Positions 1 through 6,458 of a stretch of DNA of 12,117 nucleotides are shown here, piece after piece. The notes beneath the pieces were generated by a model that saw only the letters and a program-made list of their open reading frames with translations, ran no database searches and was not told where the DNA came from. The stretch is from an uncultured Candidatus Saccharibacteria bacterium (GTDB lineage: Bacteria > Patescibacteria > Saccharimonadia > Saccharimonadales > UBA6022). Location: assembly GCA_946886725.1 (NCBI GenBank), contig CAMPJF010000020.1, positions 1-12,117 of the forward strand, read 5' to 3'. A program made the position numbers and the translations under genes. Positions within the stretch are counted from its first letter, which is position 1. Every line of letters starts with the position of its first letter.

Positions 1-2
1 AT

Positions 3-410
3 CAATTGGCTGATTACGCAGGCAAGTGGACGATTTTGTATTTTTACCCAAAGGACGACACGCCAGGCTGCACGATCGAGGCGTGTAGTCTTCGTGATGC
101 ACGAGATGACATTGCTGCTTTGGGTGCTGAGATTGTCGGTGTTAGTAAAGACGATGCAAGCAGCCACGATAAGTTTAAAGCGAAATACACGCTTAACTTT
201 ACGTTATTATGTGATCCTGACCTGACGGCGATGAACGCATACGGTGCGTGGGGCAAGAAACAATTTGGTAAAGAAGGCGTCTTGCGAAAGACATTTATCA
301 TCAATCCGCAGGGGCAAGTGGTGAAGGTGTATGGACGTGTCACTCCGTTGGGACACGGTCAGCAGATTATTGACGAACTACAACGGCTACAGGCTCAGGC
401 TATAGAATAA
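3..410 (+). CDS. bcp: Peroxiredoxin, Bcp/PrxQ type (5' end missing)
   Basis: Thioredoxin-dependent thiol peroxidase that reduces H2O2 and organic hydroperoxides in the cytoplasm. The reading frame is open to the left edge (codons CAA TTG GCT GAT), and family members have roughly 20-25 more residues before this point, so the true start lies outside the window; the TTG at 6 is not a credible start. Counting from that TTG codon, the peroxidatic cysteine is C22 in 'TPGCT' and the resolving cysteine C27 is five residues on, the atypical 2-Cys spacing of Bcp. The later segments 'LLCDPD' (usually LLSDP) and 'LRKTFIINPQG' match the family's active-site arginine and C-terminal strand. The TAA stop lies 7 nt before a tRNA gene, so the two may be co-transcribed. 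Family assignment is firm; substrate preference cannot be read from sequence. Confidence 0.93.
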   Translation, partial: QLADYAGKWTILYFYPKDDTPGCTIEACSLRDARDDIAALGAEIVGVSKDDASSHDKFKAKYTLNFTLLCDPDLTAMNAYGAWGKKQFGKEGVLRKTFIINPQGQVVKVYGRVTPLGHGQQIIDELQRLQAQAIE

Positions 411-417
411 AAGATAT

Positions 418-493
418 CGGGGTATGGCGCAGTTGGTAGCGCGCACGGCTGGGGGCCGTGAGGTCGCAAGTTCAAGTCTTGTTACCCCGACCA
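418..493 (+). tRNA. tRNA-Pro (anticodon GGG)
   Basis: A complete 76-nt cloverleaf. The acceptor stem CGGGGTA (418-424) pairs with TACCCCG (483-489), followed by A490 and an encoded CCA (491-493). The D stem is GCGC/GCGC (427-430/439-442), the anticodon stem CACGG/CCGTG (444-448/456-460), and the loop CTGGGGG places GGG at 451-453. C1-G72 is typical of bacterial tRNA-Pro. The gene follows bcp by 7 nt. The sequence after its 3' end changes character (AT-rich promoter, then a GC-rich gene), a common arrangement where tRNA genes serve as integration sites, although no duplicated 3' end is visible in the window. Confidence 0.96.
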
Positions 494-528
494 TAGTATA
501 GCTTGGACTGAGGCGCATCTATAAGCTG

Positions 529-542
529 TTGTCAATTGACAA
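529..542. promoter_or_regulatory. 14-bp perfect palindrome over the -35 box (candidate operator)
   Basis: TTGTCAATTGACAA reads identically on both strands and fully contains the TTGACA -35 element. A dimeric repressor bound here would block RNA polymerase. A second, imperfect palindrome (TAATTTAAAATTA, 543-555) adjoins it. No regulator gene lies within the window, so the binding partner is unknown. Confidence 0.35.
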
Positions 543-564
543 TAATTTAAAATTATGATAATAT
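536..564 (+). promoter_or_regulatory. Probable promoter upstream of the GC-rich gene
   Basis: A consensus -35 TTGACA (536-541) is followed by AT-rich DNA with two overlapping -10 candidates: GATAAT (557-562, spacer 15) and TAATAT (559-564, spacer 17). Transcription would start near 570 and leave a leader of about 150 nt before the GC-rich gene. It is the only consensus-like -35 I found in the window. Confidence 0.55.
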
Positions 565-628
565 ATTACCTGCTCGTGGAGTATAAGATATTCCTAGGCA
601 CTTTTACAATCAGACAGTGATATAACAT

Positions 629-712
629 ACACGAGATGGGATATGAGTTCGCGAAATATGTGGGCTTATACCTCATCTCGTGTGTAAAGAAAACACACGC
701 TCGCTCAGCGAG
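629..712 (+). promoter_or_regulatory. Structured 5' leader with three consecutive hairpins
   Basis: Three stems lie between the promoter and the GC-rich gene. The first pairs ACACGAGATG (629-638) with CATCTCGTGT (674-683), 10 perfect bp that continue imperfectly inward (GGATATGAG against CTTATACC) around a TTCGCGAA palindrome. The second pairs GTGTGT (680-685) with ACACAC (693-698) and competes with the first for bases 680-683. The third is CTCGC-TCA-GCGAG (700-712), ending at the AGAGG that could act as ribosome-binding site for the ATG at 722. The mutually exclusive first and second stems resemble an attenuator or RNA switch, but I recognise no known riboswitch class. Confidence 0.4.
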
Positions 713-751
713 AGGCAACCCATGCCAGAGTTGAAGGAAGGAATGGATAGT

Positions 752-1351
752 ATGTCCGAACGACCTGTCGTCAATATCGCTGACCTTTCCAAGGCCGACG
801 TACTTGCAGCACTGTTCAACGCCGCAATGGCGCCGCGCTACATGGGGGCCTTGCAATTTCAGCATGGGCCGTATGTTATGACCAAGGAGTGGGCGGCGGA
901 GTTGACCGAGTTGGGCAATACCGCCACACCCGATTACGGAGGCATGAGCATTCCCGGTCGGGCTGCGCTGTACTTCGATTATCTTTATGGGCGGTGCCTC
1001 AAGCTGGATCTTACGGATGACAATGCGTTTGATCCGTGGGGATTTGACCGCGACAACGGCGGCGATGGCTCTGCGCAGAAGGTTATTGACCGACTGCGCC
1101 GGACTGGCGAAGTGTGTGAAGCACCGATTGGTGATGCACGCAGTTGGCTTCGCCGGGTTGTCAACGAATCGCTCCAGCGGTACGACGACGGCGACCATGG
1201 CGGCGCCCTCGCGCAATTCTTCATCGGTACGGCCCGCCACCCCGGAACCAAGCACATCCCCGAGTGGGAGCTGACTGGTCCCATGCTGGCCATGGGATTT
1301 CAAGGTGGTCGCAGCGAAGCAGAGAAGGCTATGGCCGGCTTTGCTGTGTAG
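752..1351 (+). CDS. Phage-associated hypothetical protein (YFDYLYGR-type), GC-rich
   Basis: A 199-aa soluble protein of unknown function. From memory, its first half resembles small hypothetical proteins common in phages, plasmids and Firmicutes or Actinobacteria genomes: 'DLSKADVLAALFNAA' (11-25), then a glycine- and tyrosine-rich stretch, 'YFDYLYGRCLKLDL' (74-87) and 'DRDNG' (99-103). The remaining ~95 residues are not recognised. The start is uncertain: ATG 752 has an AAGGAAGGA Shine-Dalgarno 9 nt upstream and gives the N-terminus expected for the family; ATG 722 (AGAGG upstream, +10 aa) and 743 are in frame, and GTG 680 lies inside a leader hairpin. Hand counts on several 60-base lines give 52-68% GC against 42% for a line in neighbouring gatD, which suggests recent transfer. 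It has its own promoter and terminator-like hairpin and stands alone between tRNA-Pro and gatD. Confidence 0.75.
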   Translation: MSERPVVNIADLSKADVLAALFNAAMAPRYMGALQFQHGPYVMTKEWAAELTELGNTATPDYGGMSIPGRAALYFDYLYGRCLKLDLTDDNAFDPWGFDRDNGGDGSAQKVIDRLRRTGEVCEAPIGDARSWLRRVVNESLQRYDDGDHGGALAQFFIGTARHPGTKHIPEWELTGPMLAMGFQGGRSEAEKAMAGFAV

Positions 1352-1362
1352 GTATCGATAAT

Positions 1363-1460
1363 ACGTTGTAACAAGCAGGTGCGGGAGACATGAAGTTCTC
1401 ACGGACTTGCTTCCGTGATTTTCTTTACTATTAGTTTCTCCTGTCTGCTTGTTACTTCGT
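1363..1460. repeat. Nested inverted repeat downstream of the GC-rich gene
   Basis: GTAACAAGCAG (1368-1378) pairs perfectly with CTGCTTGTTAC (1445-1455). Pairing extends outward past a symmetric TT/TT mismatch (ACG 1363-1365 with CGT 1458-1460) and inward (GGAGA 1384-1388 with TCTCC 1437-1441). A second perfect stem, 1399-1405 with 1412-1418, sits inside. The ~98-bp element fills much of the space between two convergent genes. It could be an extended terminator, a structured RNA or the end of a mobile segment; no copy elsewhere in the window decides between these. Confidence 0.6.
1399..1426 (+). terminator. Intrinsic terminator-like hairpin after the GC-rich gene
   Basis: The stem TCACGGA/TCCGTGA (1399-1405/1412-1418) has a 6-nt loop and is followed by TTTTCTTT (1419-1426) on the plus strand, 47 nt after the TAG stop. 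The opposite strand has no T-run, so it would serve only the plus-strand gene. Confidence 0.55.
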
Positions 1461-1512
1461 CCACGAATGCGTATGTCGTGCTGATGAGCTGGAAACAGCG
1501 AAACGAATATTT

Positions 1513-2235
1513 TTATCTTGGTCGTTTAGACGCGACTACTCGGGCTTGCTTTGCGAAACGATCGTCGATAACGGTCGGAATGAATTCGCCGTACTTTCGA
1601 ATTGCCGCTTTCTCGATAAGAAAATCAGCAATAGCCGGGTTTTTTGGTAGTAATGGTCCATGCATGTAGGTAGCGATGACATTACGATACCGGGCGCCCT
1701 CACTGTCATCTTGGCCGTTATTTCCTGCCCCTTTTATGACCTTGCCAAGTGGTATGACATTTTTACCAAGAAATGTTTGGCCGCTATGATTTTCGTAGCC
1801 GATAATCTCGCCAAATTCGCTGCTCTCCGTGATGATGTTGCCTGTTAGTCGTTCTGGCCCAGCGTGAGTTTCGATATCGAGCAGATTAATTCCTTGAATA
1901 ATGTGCCCGTCCTGCGTTTTGAAGAACTTACCGAATAGTTGAAATAGTCCGCAGATCATCAACATCGGAACGTTATCATCCGCTAGTTTATGTAGCGTAT
2001 CACCAATAGCTAAAAGATCATTTTGGATGACATCTTGGCCAGAATCCTGGCCGCCGCCACCGACGATAATATCAACGTCATTCGGAAATGTGTCGCCTGG
2101 ATTGTATTCTTTTAGGACAACTGAGTAGCCGTGCCATTCTAGCCGACGCTTCAGGACGAGTGTATTACCCCAGTCGCCATAGATATTCATATCTCGCGGA
2201 TATAACTGTAGAATAGTAATCGATTTTTCATTCAT
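1513..2235 (-). CDS. gatD: Lipid II isoglutaminyl synthase, glutaminase subunit GatD
   Basis: Class-I glutamine amidotransferase of the CobB/CobQ-like type that supplies ammonia to MurT. The complex converts D-glutamate at position 2 of the peptidoglycan stem peptide to D-isoglutamine on the inner face of the membrane. The 240 residues match the usual GatD length (~240). Visible landmarks are 'QLYPRDMNIYGDWGN' (10-24), the oxyanion region 'GGGGQDSGQ' (59-67), the nucleophile C95 in 'MICGLFQLFG', R129 in 'ERLTGN' (the family's glutamine-binding arginine) and H192 in 'YMHGPLLPKNP'. No third triad residue is expected within GatD, because MurT is thought to supply the aspartate. Its ATG overlaps the murT stop in an ATGA arrangement (2232-2235), which implies translational coupling. 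It converges on the GC-rich gene. The last ~25 residues (VVASKRPR) are basic and not conserved in any way I recognise. Confidence 0.93.
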   Translation of the reverse strand: MNEKSITILQLYPRDMNIYGDWGNTLVLKRRLEWHGYSVVLKEYNPGDTFPNDVDIIVGGGGQDSGQDVIQNDLLAIGDTLHKLADDNVPMLMICGLFQLFGKFFKTQDGHIIQGINLLDIETHAGPERLTGNIITESSEFGEIIGYENHSGQTFLGKNVIPLGKVIKGAGNNGQDDSEGARYRNVIATYMHGPLLPKNPAIADFLIEKAAIRKYGEFIPTVIDDRFAKQARVVASKRPR

Positions 2236-3509
2236 GAGATCGTCTCCACATCGGTAATTTTAGCCAGTTCGCGGCGCAGTGCAAGCATCGCGGTATACGT
2301 ACAAAAAACGCGCTTTGGTTGGTCGCCGCTTGAAAGCAATTGCCGTAAAGCTGACGATAGGTCGGGCTCGACTTGCGCGATACTAACTTCATCGTATTGC
2401 AGACGAAGTGCCATGTCGTATGCACGCACTCCAGTAACTACTGCGACACCTTCGGCGCGCAAACTTTCAAATTCAACATCCCACAGCCACGACATGTCAC
2501 GACCGTCGGCGTAATTGTCGTTAATTGCAATCATTGTCTGGTATCCGGCTGGCTTGAACGATGAGAGGCTTAGTCGGAAGCCGCTAGGATTTTTCACAAG
2601 CACCAGCTCGAACGGCTGGCCGTTCACTGTCAGTGTTTCACCTCGTCCAAATGCGGGCGTGACGTTAGATAGCGCCTCGACAAGCTTTATTTTGTCGTGG
2701 TCGGCGGGGAGAACGCACCGCGCAAGTGCAAGAGCTGCTGCTGCGTTATATATATTGTAAATACCGTGCAATTTCAGTGTAGTAGTAATTGGTTTACCTT
2801 CCACGATGAACTGCGCGGTATTATCTTTGATGCCCTGGAGAATAACGCCAGCCGCTTGTGATTGTAGCTGCTTGTTCGATTTGATGATGGTACTGCGCAG
2901 CTCATCATCACTAGGGAAGAGGTGGGTTAGTTCTGGTGCGAGGCCGAAATAATGAACCTTATCAGCTGGTAATGTTTTGGCAATTGCTGCAACGCGGGGG
3001 TCTTCTCGGTTTAGTACGACCATTTCGGTCGTCTTGTCGGCGATCTGCGCGAGCATTTTTGCGGTCGTATCAATTTCGCCAAAGCGGTCTAACTGATCGC
3101 GCATTACGTTCAGTAGTAGGCTATAGCGCGGTGAAACGGTTTTGACGAAATGGACAGCGTGCGCTTCATCGAGTTCGAGCACGGCGATGTCGCAATTCAA
3201 GGTACCCTTATTGTCGACTTCACCAAGGAGTGCCGCAGCGACGCCGCGGGTGAAATTACTGCCGGTTCGGTTAGTGAACACCTTCAGTCCTTGACTCTCA
3301 AGGAGTGCGACCACCATCTTTGTGGTCGTCGTCTTGCCATTGGTGCCGCTGATAACGACGACGCCATGAGGTAACTGTGCGAGCGTGCGCTTGATAAAAT
3401 CGGGATCGATCTTTTCAACAAAAAGGCCGGGAAGCGCCGATCCACCACCTCGAATACGGGCGATCGTGCGAATTGCTTTACCAAGCAGGGTGACATAGGG
3501 TTTTGACAT
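2232..3509 (-). CDS. murT: Lipid II isoglutaminyl synthase, Mur-ligase subunit MurT
   Basis: ATP-dependent Mur-ligase-fold subunit (425 aa) that activates the stem-peptide D-glutamate carboxylate and uses ammonia from GatD. In order: N-terminal helix, P-loop 'SGTNGKTTT' (54-62), 'NRTGSNFTRG' (80-89), 'LELDEA' (111-116), 'RDQLDRFGE' (137-145), 'LNREDP' (166-171), 'HGIYNIYNAAAA' (248-259), then the C-terminal MurT domain (DUF1727) with 'NDNYADGRDMSWLWDVEFE' (330-348), the Asp-rich segment said to complete the GatD triad. Unusually, the middle domain (~187-240) has no CxxC pair; the only cysteines are 106, 265 and 403, so the Cys4 zinc ribbon of Staphylococcus and Streptococcus MurT is absent. 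I chose ATG 3509 because it begins at the family N-terminus and has TATAAT 7 nt upstream; the open frame runs on to 3641 but that extension overlaps the divergent gene. Confidence 0.93.
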   Translation of the reverse strand: MSKPYVTLLGKAIRTIARIRGGGSALPGLFVEKIDPDFIKRTLAQLPHGVVVISGTNGKTTTTKMVVALLESQGLKVFTNRTGSNFTRGVAAALLGEVDNKGTLNCDIAVLELDEAHAVHFVKTVSPRYSLLLNVMRDQLDRFGEIDTTAKMLAQIADKTTEMVVLNREDPRVAAIAKTLPADKVHYFGLAPELTHLFPSDDELRSTIIKSNKQLQSQAAGVILQGIKDNTAQFIVEGKPITTTLKLHGIYNIYNAAAALALARCVLPADHDKIKLVEALSNVTPAFGRGETLTVNGQPFELVLVKNPSGFRLSLSSFKPAGYQTMIAINDNYADGRDMSWLWDVEFESLRAEGVAVVTGVRAYDMALRLQYDEVSIAQVEPDLSSALRQLLSSGDQPKRVFCTYTAMLALRRELAKITDVETIS

Positions 3510-3516
3510 ACAACCT

Positions 3517-3522
3517 ATTATA
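3517..3522 (-). promoter_or_regulatory. -10 box of murT-gatD; predicts a leaderless mRNA
   Basis: Perfect TATAAT on the minus strand ends 7 nt before the murT ATG, so the transcript should begin at or within a base or two of the ATG. No consensus -35 is evident at 16-18 nt (the region reads TACACC). The only weak ribosome-site resemblance is AGG in the 7-nt gap. Confidence 0.6.
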
Positions 3523-3543
3523 GCGTAACTGGATGGGCCGGTG

Positions 3544-3549
3544 TACAAT
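3544..3549 (+). promoter_or_regulatory. -10 box of the membrane protein-ClpC operon; predicts a leaderless mRNA
   Basis: TACAAT ends 6 nt before the ATG at 3556, and there is no Shine-Dalgarno in between. It lies back-to-back with the murT promoter: the -35 region of each promoter would overlap the -10 of the other within a 46-bp intergenic space. Confidence 0.5.
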
Positions 3550-3555
3550 AAGATT

Positions 3556-3939
3556 ATGTTTATCGTAGGTCTTCTTTCATGGTGGTACGGTGCTGGATGG
3601 CGGCAGCGTTTTTCGATGCTAAAAGAGCGTCTTGCAAACACGATGGATTATTTTTCAATCGACCTATTAGCTAAGACGTTATTCGCGCCTTTTCGTCAAA
3701 TATCCGCTGGTAGCGTCAGCGGTTCGTTGAGTGTCAAAATGCATGCTTTTTTTGACCGCTTGGTTTCGCGTGCGATCGGTGGCATGGTGCGAACGATCAC
3801 GATTATCGTTGGCGTGGGTGCAATATTTATCCATAGCGTTATCGGCGTGGTGAGCGTTGTTGTCTGGGCGTTTATTCCCCTACTGCCATTGTTTGGTATT
3901 TTACTATTTATTACAGGGTGGATTCCATGGAGCCTATAG
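3556..3939 (+). CDS. Small membrane protein paired with the ClpC-like ATPase
   Basis: A 127-aa protein of unknown function. A soluble N-terminal half (~1-77) contains the amphipathic stretch 'YFSIDLLAKTLFAPFRQIS', which I recall from small membrane proteins beside Clp-type ATPases in CPR genomes. The C-terminal half (~78-125) is almost continuously hydrophobic ('IIVGVGAIFIHSVIGVVSVVVWAF' then 'LLPLFGILLFITGWI'), consistent with two or three membrane spans, and the protein ends WIPWSL. I prefer ATG 3556 to GTG 3541 because the GTG overlaps the -10 box. Its 3' end overlaps the ATG of the ClpC-like gene by 13 nt, so the two are translated together and probably work together, perhaps as membrane partner or adaptor. 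That partnership is inferred from gene order alone. Confidence 0.8.
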   Translation: MFIVGLLSWWYGAGWRQRFSMLKERLANTMDYFSIDLLAKTLFAPFRQISAGSVSGSLSVKMHAFFDRLVSRAIGGMVRTITIIVGVGAIFIHSVIGVVSVVVWAFIPLLPLFGILLFITGWIPWSL

Positions 3940-6374
3940 AGTTTCATTATCACAGTCGCCGTGCGCAGACGGCTCGTATCGGTCACATGCTTGAAGGGAC
4001 GTGGCAGCGTGTCCTAGTTATTGTTGCGGCATTATTGATGCTATCGGGTGTTTGTTTGCTGGTGATTAGTCAGCCGACTGGATGGATGCTGCTAGGATTT
4101 GCCGCTATTCCGGCTATGCTTGTCGAGTGGTACAAATACGAATTACATCACCTTCCGAGTCCAAAAAATCCTAAGACAATTGACGACTTGTTATCTGGTG
4201 ATATCTTAGGTAAGATACCACACAAGCCAACGCCACGGGACATTGCAACTGCGGTAGGTGCAGTGCAAAGTGGACAGTTTTTTGGAAGTCGATTTGGCAT
4301 CAGTGCTCGGATGCTTCAAGAAATCTCCCCTGACGATACGGCGGCGATGCCGGCCTTGTGGCATGAGGCAATGGTGATTCGTGAACAGTTGGGGTATGAA
4401 CACATTTCTGGCAGTATTTTGGCGGTAGCATTGATGCGAAGCTTCCCGGAACACGAGGGTTTATTGGCGCACCTGCGATTAAGCGATGATGACCTGATTA
4501 AAGGGATTGAATGGCAGCAGCATATTCGTGATTTAATTACGGCCCACAATAGACCAAAGCGAACTGGTGGCATCGCACGAGATTGGTCGTTCGGGTATAT
4601 CCCTATGTTGACGCGTTTTGGTCAAAATATTAGCGAACAAATAGCACGAGGCGGGATGTTGTCTGCTGATCTTGAGGCGCACACTCAAGCGCTTGATCAA
4701 CTGTTAGAGACATTTGGCAATGCCGGCCATCAGAACGCGGTTCTGGTGGGGCCTGCGGGGGTCGGTAAGACAACAATTGTCCATGCCTTTGCTGAGCGGT
4801 TGTTGGACGCATCAGCTCGTATTCCAGAGAACTTAAAATTCCGCCAAGTGATCATTCTTGATTCTTCGGCGCTCATTGCTGCCGCGCCTGGCCGCGGCGA
4901 ACTTGAGCATTTAATCATGCAGGTACTGGGCGAGGCATACAGTGCAAAGAATATTATTATTTGCCTTGATAACGCACAGTTATTCTTCGAGGAAGGTATT
5001 GGGTCGGTTGACCTGACGAATGTACTCCTGCCAATCCTTGAGGCTGGCCGACTACGTATTATCCTGACGATGGACGAGCAGCGCTACCTGCAAATCGGTC
5101 AACGCAACGGCAGTCTGATTAACGCATTGAACCGAATTAGTATCGAACAAGCAAATAAGGATGAAACTATCGCGGTTATGCGCGATCAGCTCATTATCAC
5201 TGAGTTTCAACGTAAAGTTACCTATACCTATCAATCGCTCGAAGAGGCGTATCGGCTGAGTGAGCGATATATTCATGATCTTTCGATGCCTGGTCGCGCT
5301 CTTAAGCTTATGCAATCTGCCGCAGGCTACGCGGAGGACGGCTTTGTTACTGCGCAATCCGTACAGAAAGCGATCGAACAAACGATGAACATCAAGGTTG
5401 GCGTCGCAAGTGGCGAAGAGGAGCGCAAGAAACTACTAAGCTTAGAGGATCTGATTCATAAACGCATGATTAATCAAACGCGCGCTGTTGGTGTTGTTAG
5501 TGATGCGCTGCGCCGCGCGAGGGCGGGGGTTCGTAACCAGAACAGGCCAATCGGCACATTCTTGTTCCTTGGTCCGACTGGCGTCGGCAAGACTGAACTA
5601 GCGAAAGCATTAGCTGACGTTTACTTCGGCGGCGAAAACCGCATGATCCGCTTGGACTTGAATGAATATGTCCGTCCAGAGGACGTAACCCGTCTAATCG
5701 CAGATGGTGCCGAGGATCCGATGAGCTTGACGGCCCAGGCAATGAAGCAGCCATTCAGTGTCATACTGCTGGACGAGATAGAAAAAGCACACCCGCAGGT
5801 GTTAACAACCCTACTGCAGCTATTGGATGAGGGTATTTTGCGGGATATAAAGAACCGAGAAGTTAGTTTTCGCGACGCGATCATTATCGCCACATCTAAC
5901 GCCGGGGCTGACAGGATTCGTGAATACATCGAGCGTGGATATGCGTTAGAGCAGTTTGAGAAGCAGTTTATTGACGAGCTGATTAATACAAACCAGTTCC
6001 GTCCAGAATTCCTGAACCGTTTCGACGAAATTGTGACGTTCAGGCCGCTTAGCAAAGAGGAGTTAGTGCAGGTTATCGATCTTATTCTTGCGGGCATTAA
6101 CAAGATGATGGCTTTGCAAAAGATTACGATTAACGTTGCTCATGATGCCAAGTTACTATTGGTTGATCGCGGCTATGATCCACGATTGGGCGCGCGCCCA
6201 ATGCGACGAATTGTTCAGCGTGCAGTTGAAAATACTGTCGCTAAACAGATGCTCTCTGGTTCGGTTGCACCCGGCAGTACGATTGAAATTACACTAGATC
6301 AGGTGCAGCAAATCCTAGGCGTTGAACAGCAGGCTAAAGCAATCATCGACGAGCATACGTCCAACATATCTTAA
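3927..6374 (+). CDS. Membrane-anchored ClpC/ClpA-like double AAA+ ATPase, divergent
   Basis: An 815-aa Clp/Hsp100-family protein. Two membrane segments lie near the N-terminus (~29-49, ~53-69). A degenerate Clp-N-like helical region follows (~100-205, including 'YEHISGSILAVALM'). D1 has Walker A GPAGVGKT (275-282), but its Walker B reads 'IIICLDNAQ' (343-351), with N349 where family members have the catalytic Glu; the KYRGE pore loop reads PGRGE (321-325), losing the Tyr. No coiled-coil middle domain is visible. D2 is intact for ATPase function: Walker A GPTGVGKT (549-556), Walker B 'VILLDEIEKAH' (612-622), sensor-1 'ATSNAG', 'FRPEFLNRFDEIV' with the arginine finger R698, and sensor-2 'GARPMRR' (755-761). 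The D2 GYVG pore loop is missing and no IGF/IGL ClpP-docking loop is visible. ATG 3927 is preferred (AGGGTGG upstream) to GTG 3918. It may remodel proteins at the membrane without ClpP; that role is inferred. Confidence 0.9.
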   Translation: MEPIEFHYHSRRAQTARIGHMLEGTWQRVLVIVAALLMLSGVCLLVISQPTGWMLLGFAAIPAMLVEWYKYELHHLPSPKNPKTIDDLLSGDILGKIPHKPTPRDIATAVGAVQSGQFFGSRFGISARMLQEISPDDTAAMPALWHEAMVIREQLGYEHISGSILAVALMRSFPEHEGLLAHLRLSDDDLIKGIEWQQHIRDLITAHNRPKRTGGIARDWSFGYIPMLTRFGQNISEQIARGGMLSADLEAHTQALDQLLETFGNAGHQNAVLVGPAGVGKTTIVHAFAERLLDASARIPENLKFRQVIILDSSALIAAAPGRGELEHLIMQVLGEAYSAKNIIICLDNAQLFFEEGIGSVDLTNVLLPILEAGRLRIILTMDEQRYLQIGQRNGSLINALNRISIEQANKDETIAVMRDQLIITEFQRKVTYTYQSLEEAYRLSERYIHDLSMPGRALKLMQSAAGYAEDGFVTAQSVQKAIEQTMNIKVGVASGEEERKKLLSLEDLIHKRMINQTRAVGVVSDALRRARAGVRNQNRPIGTFLFLGPTGVGKTELAKALADVYFGGENRMIRLDLNEYVRPEDVTRLIADGAEDPMSLTAQAMKQPFSVILLDEIEKAHPQVLTTLLQLLDEGILRDIKNREVSFRDAIIIATSNAGADRIREYIERGYALEQFEKQFIDELINTNQFRPEFLNRFDEIVTFRPLSKEELVQVIDLILAGINKMMALQKITINVAHDAKLLLVDRGYDPRLGARPMRRIVQRAVENTVAKQMLSGSVAPGSTIEITLDQVQQILGVEQQAKAIIDEHTSNIS

Positions 6375-6458
6375 ATTCAGTATTTGTTAAGTATATTACA
6401 GACGAGCTTTAAGCCACTTTGTAAAATGATAAACGATACTTAATGAAAGGATTGCATA

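Noticed and set aside
566..1402. 278-codon open frame on the minus strand
   Set aside because: It lies antisense to the GC-rich gene and runs through the promoter leader and the terminator-like hairpin. High GC lengthens antisense frames, and its translation has no recognisable domain.
2163..2179. Possible att-type copy of the tRNA-Pro 3' end (ATTACCCCAGTCGCCA)
   Set aside because: It only loosely matches the tRNA end and lies inside the conserved gatD coding sequence. No true direct repeat of the tRNA 3' end was found in the window.
3510..3641. 44-residue N-terminal extension of MurT
   Set aside because: It would cross the murT -10 box and the start of the divergent gene. The known family N-terminus fits ATG 3509.
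5621..6103. 160-codon minus-strand open frame within the ClpC-like gene
   Set aside because: It is antisense to the conserved D2 AAA+ domain; the plus-strand frame carries all the motifs.
6375..6458. Separate promoter for the 68-aa gene
   Set aside because: TTGTTA and GATACT elements exist but no pair has acceptable spacing, so co-transcription with the ClpC-like gene or an unrecognised promoter remain equal.
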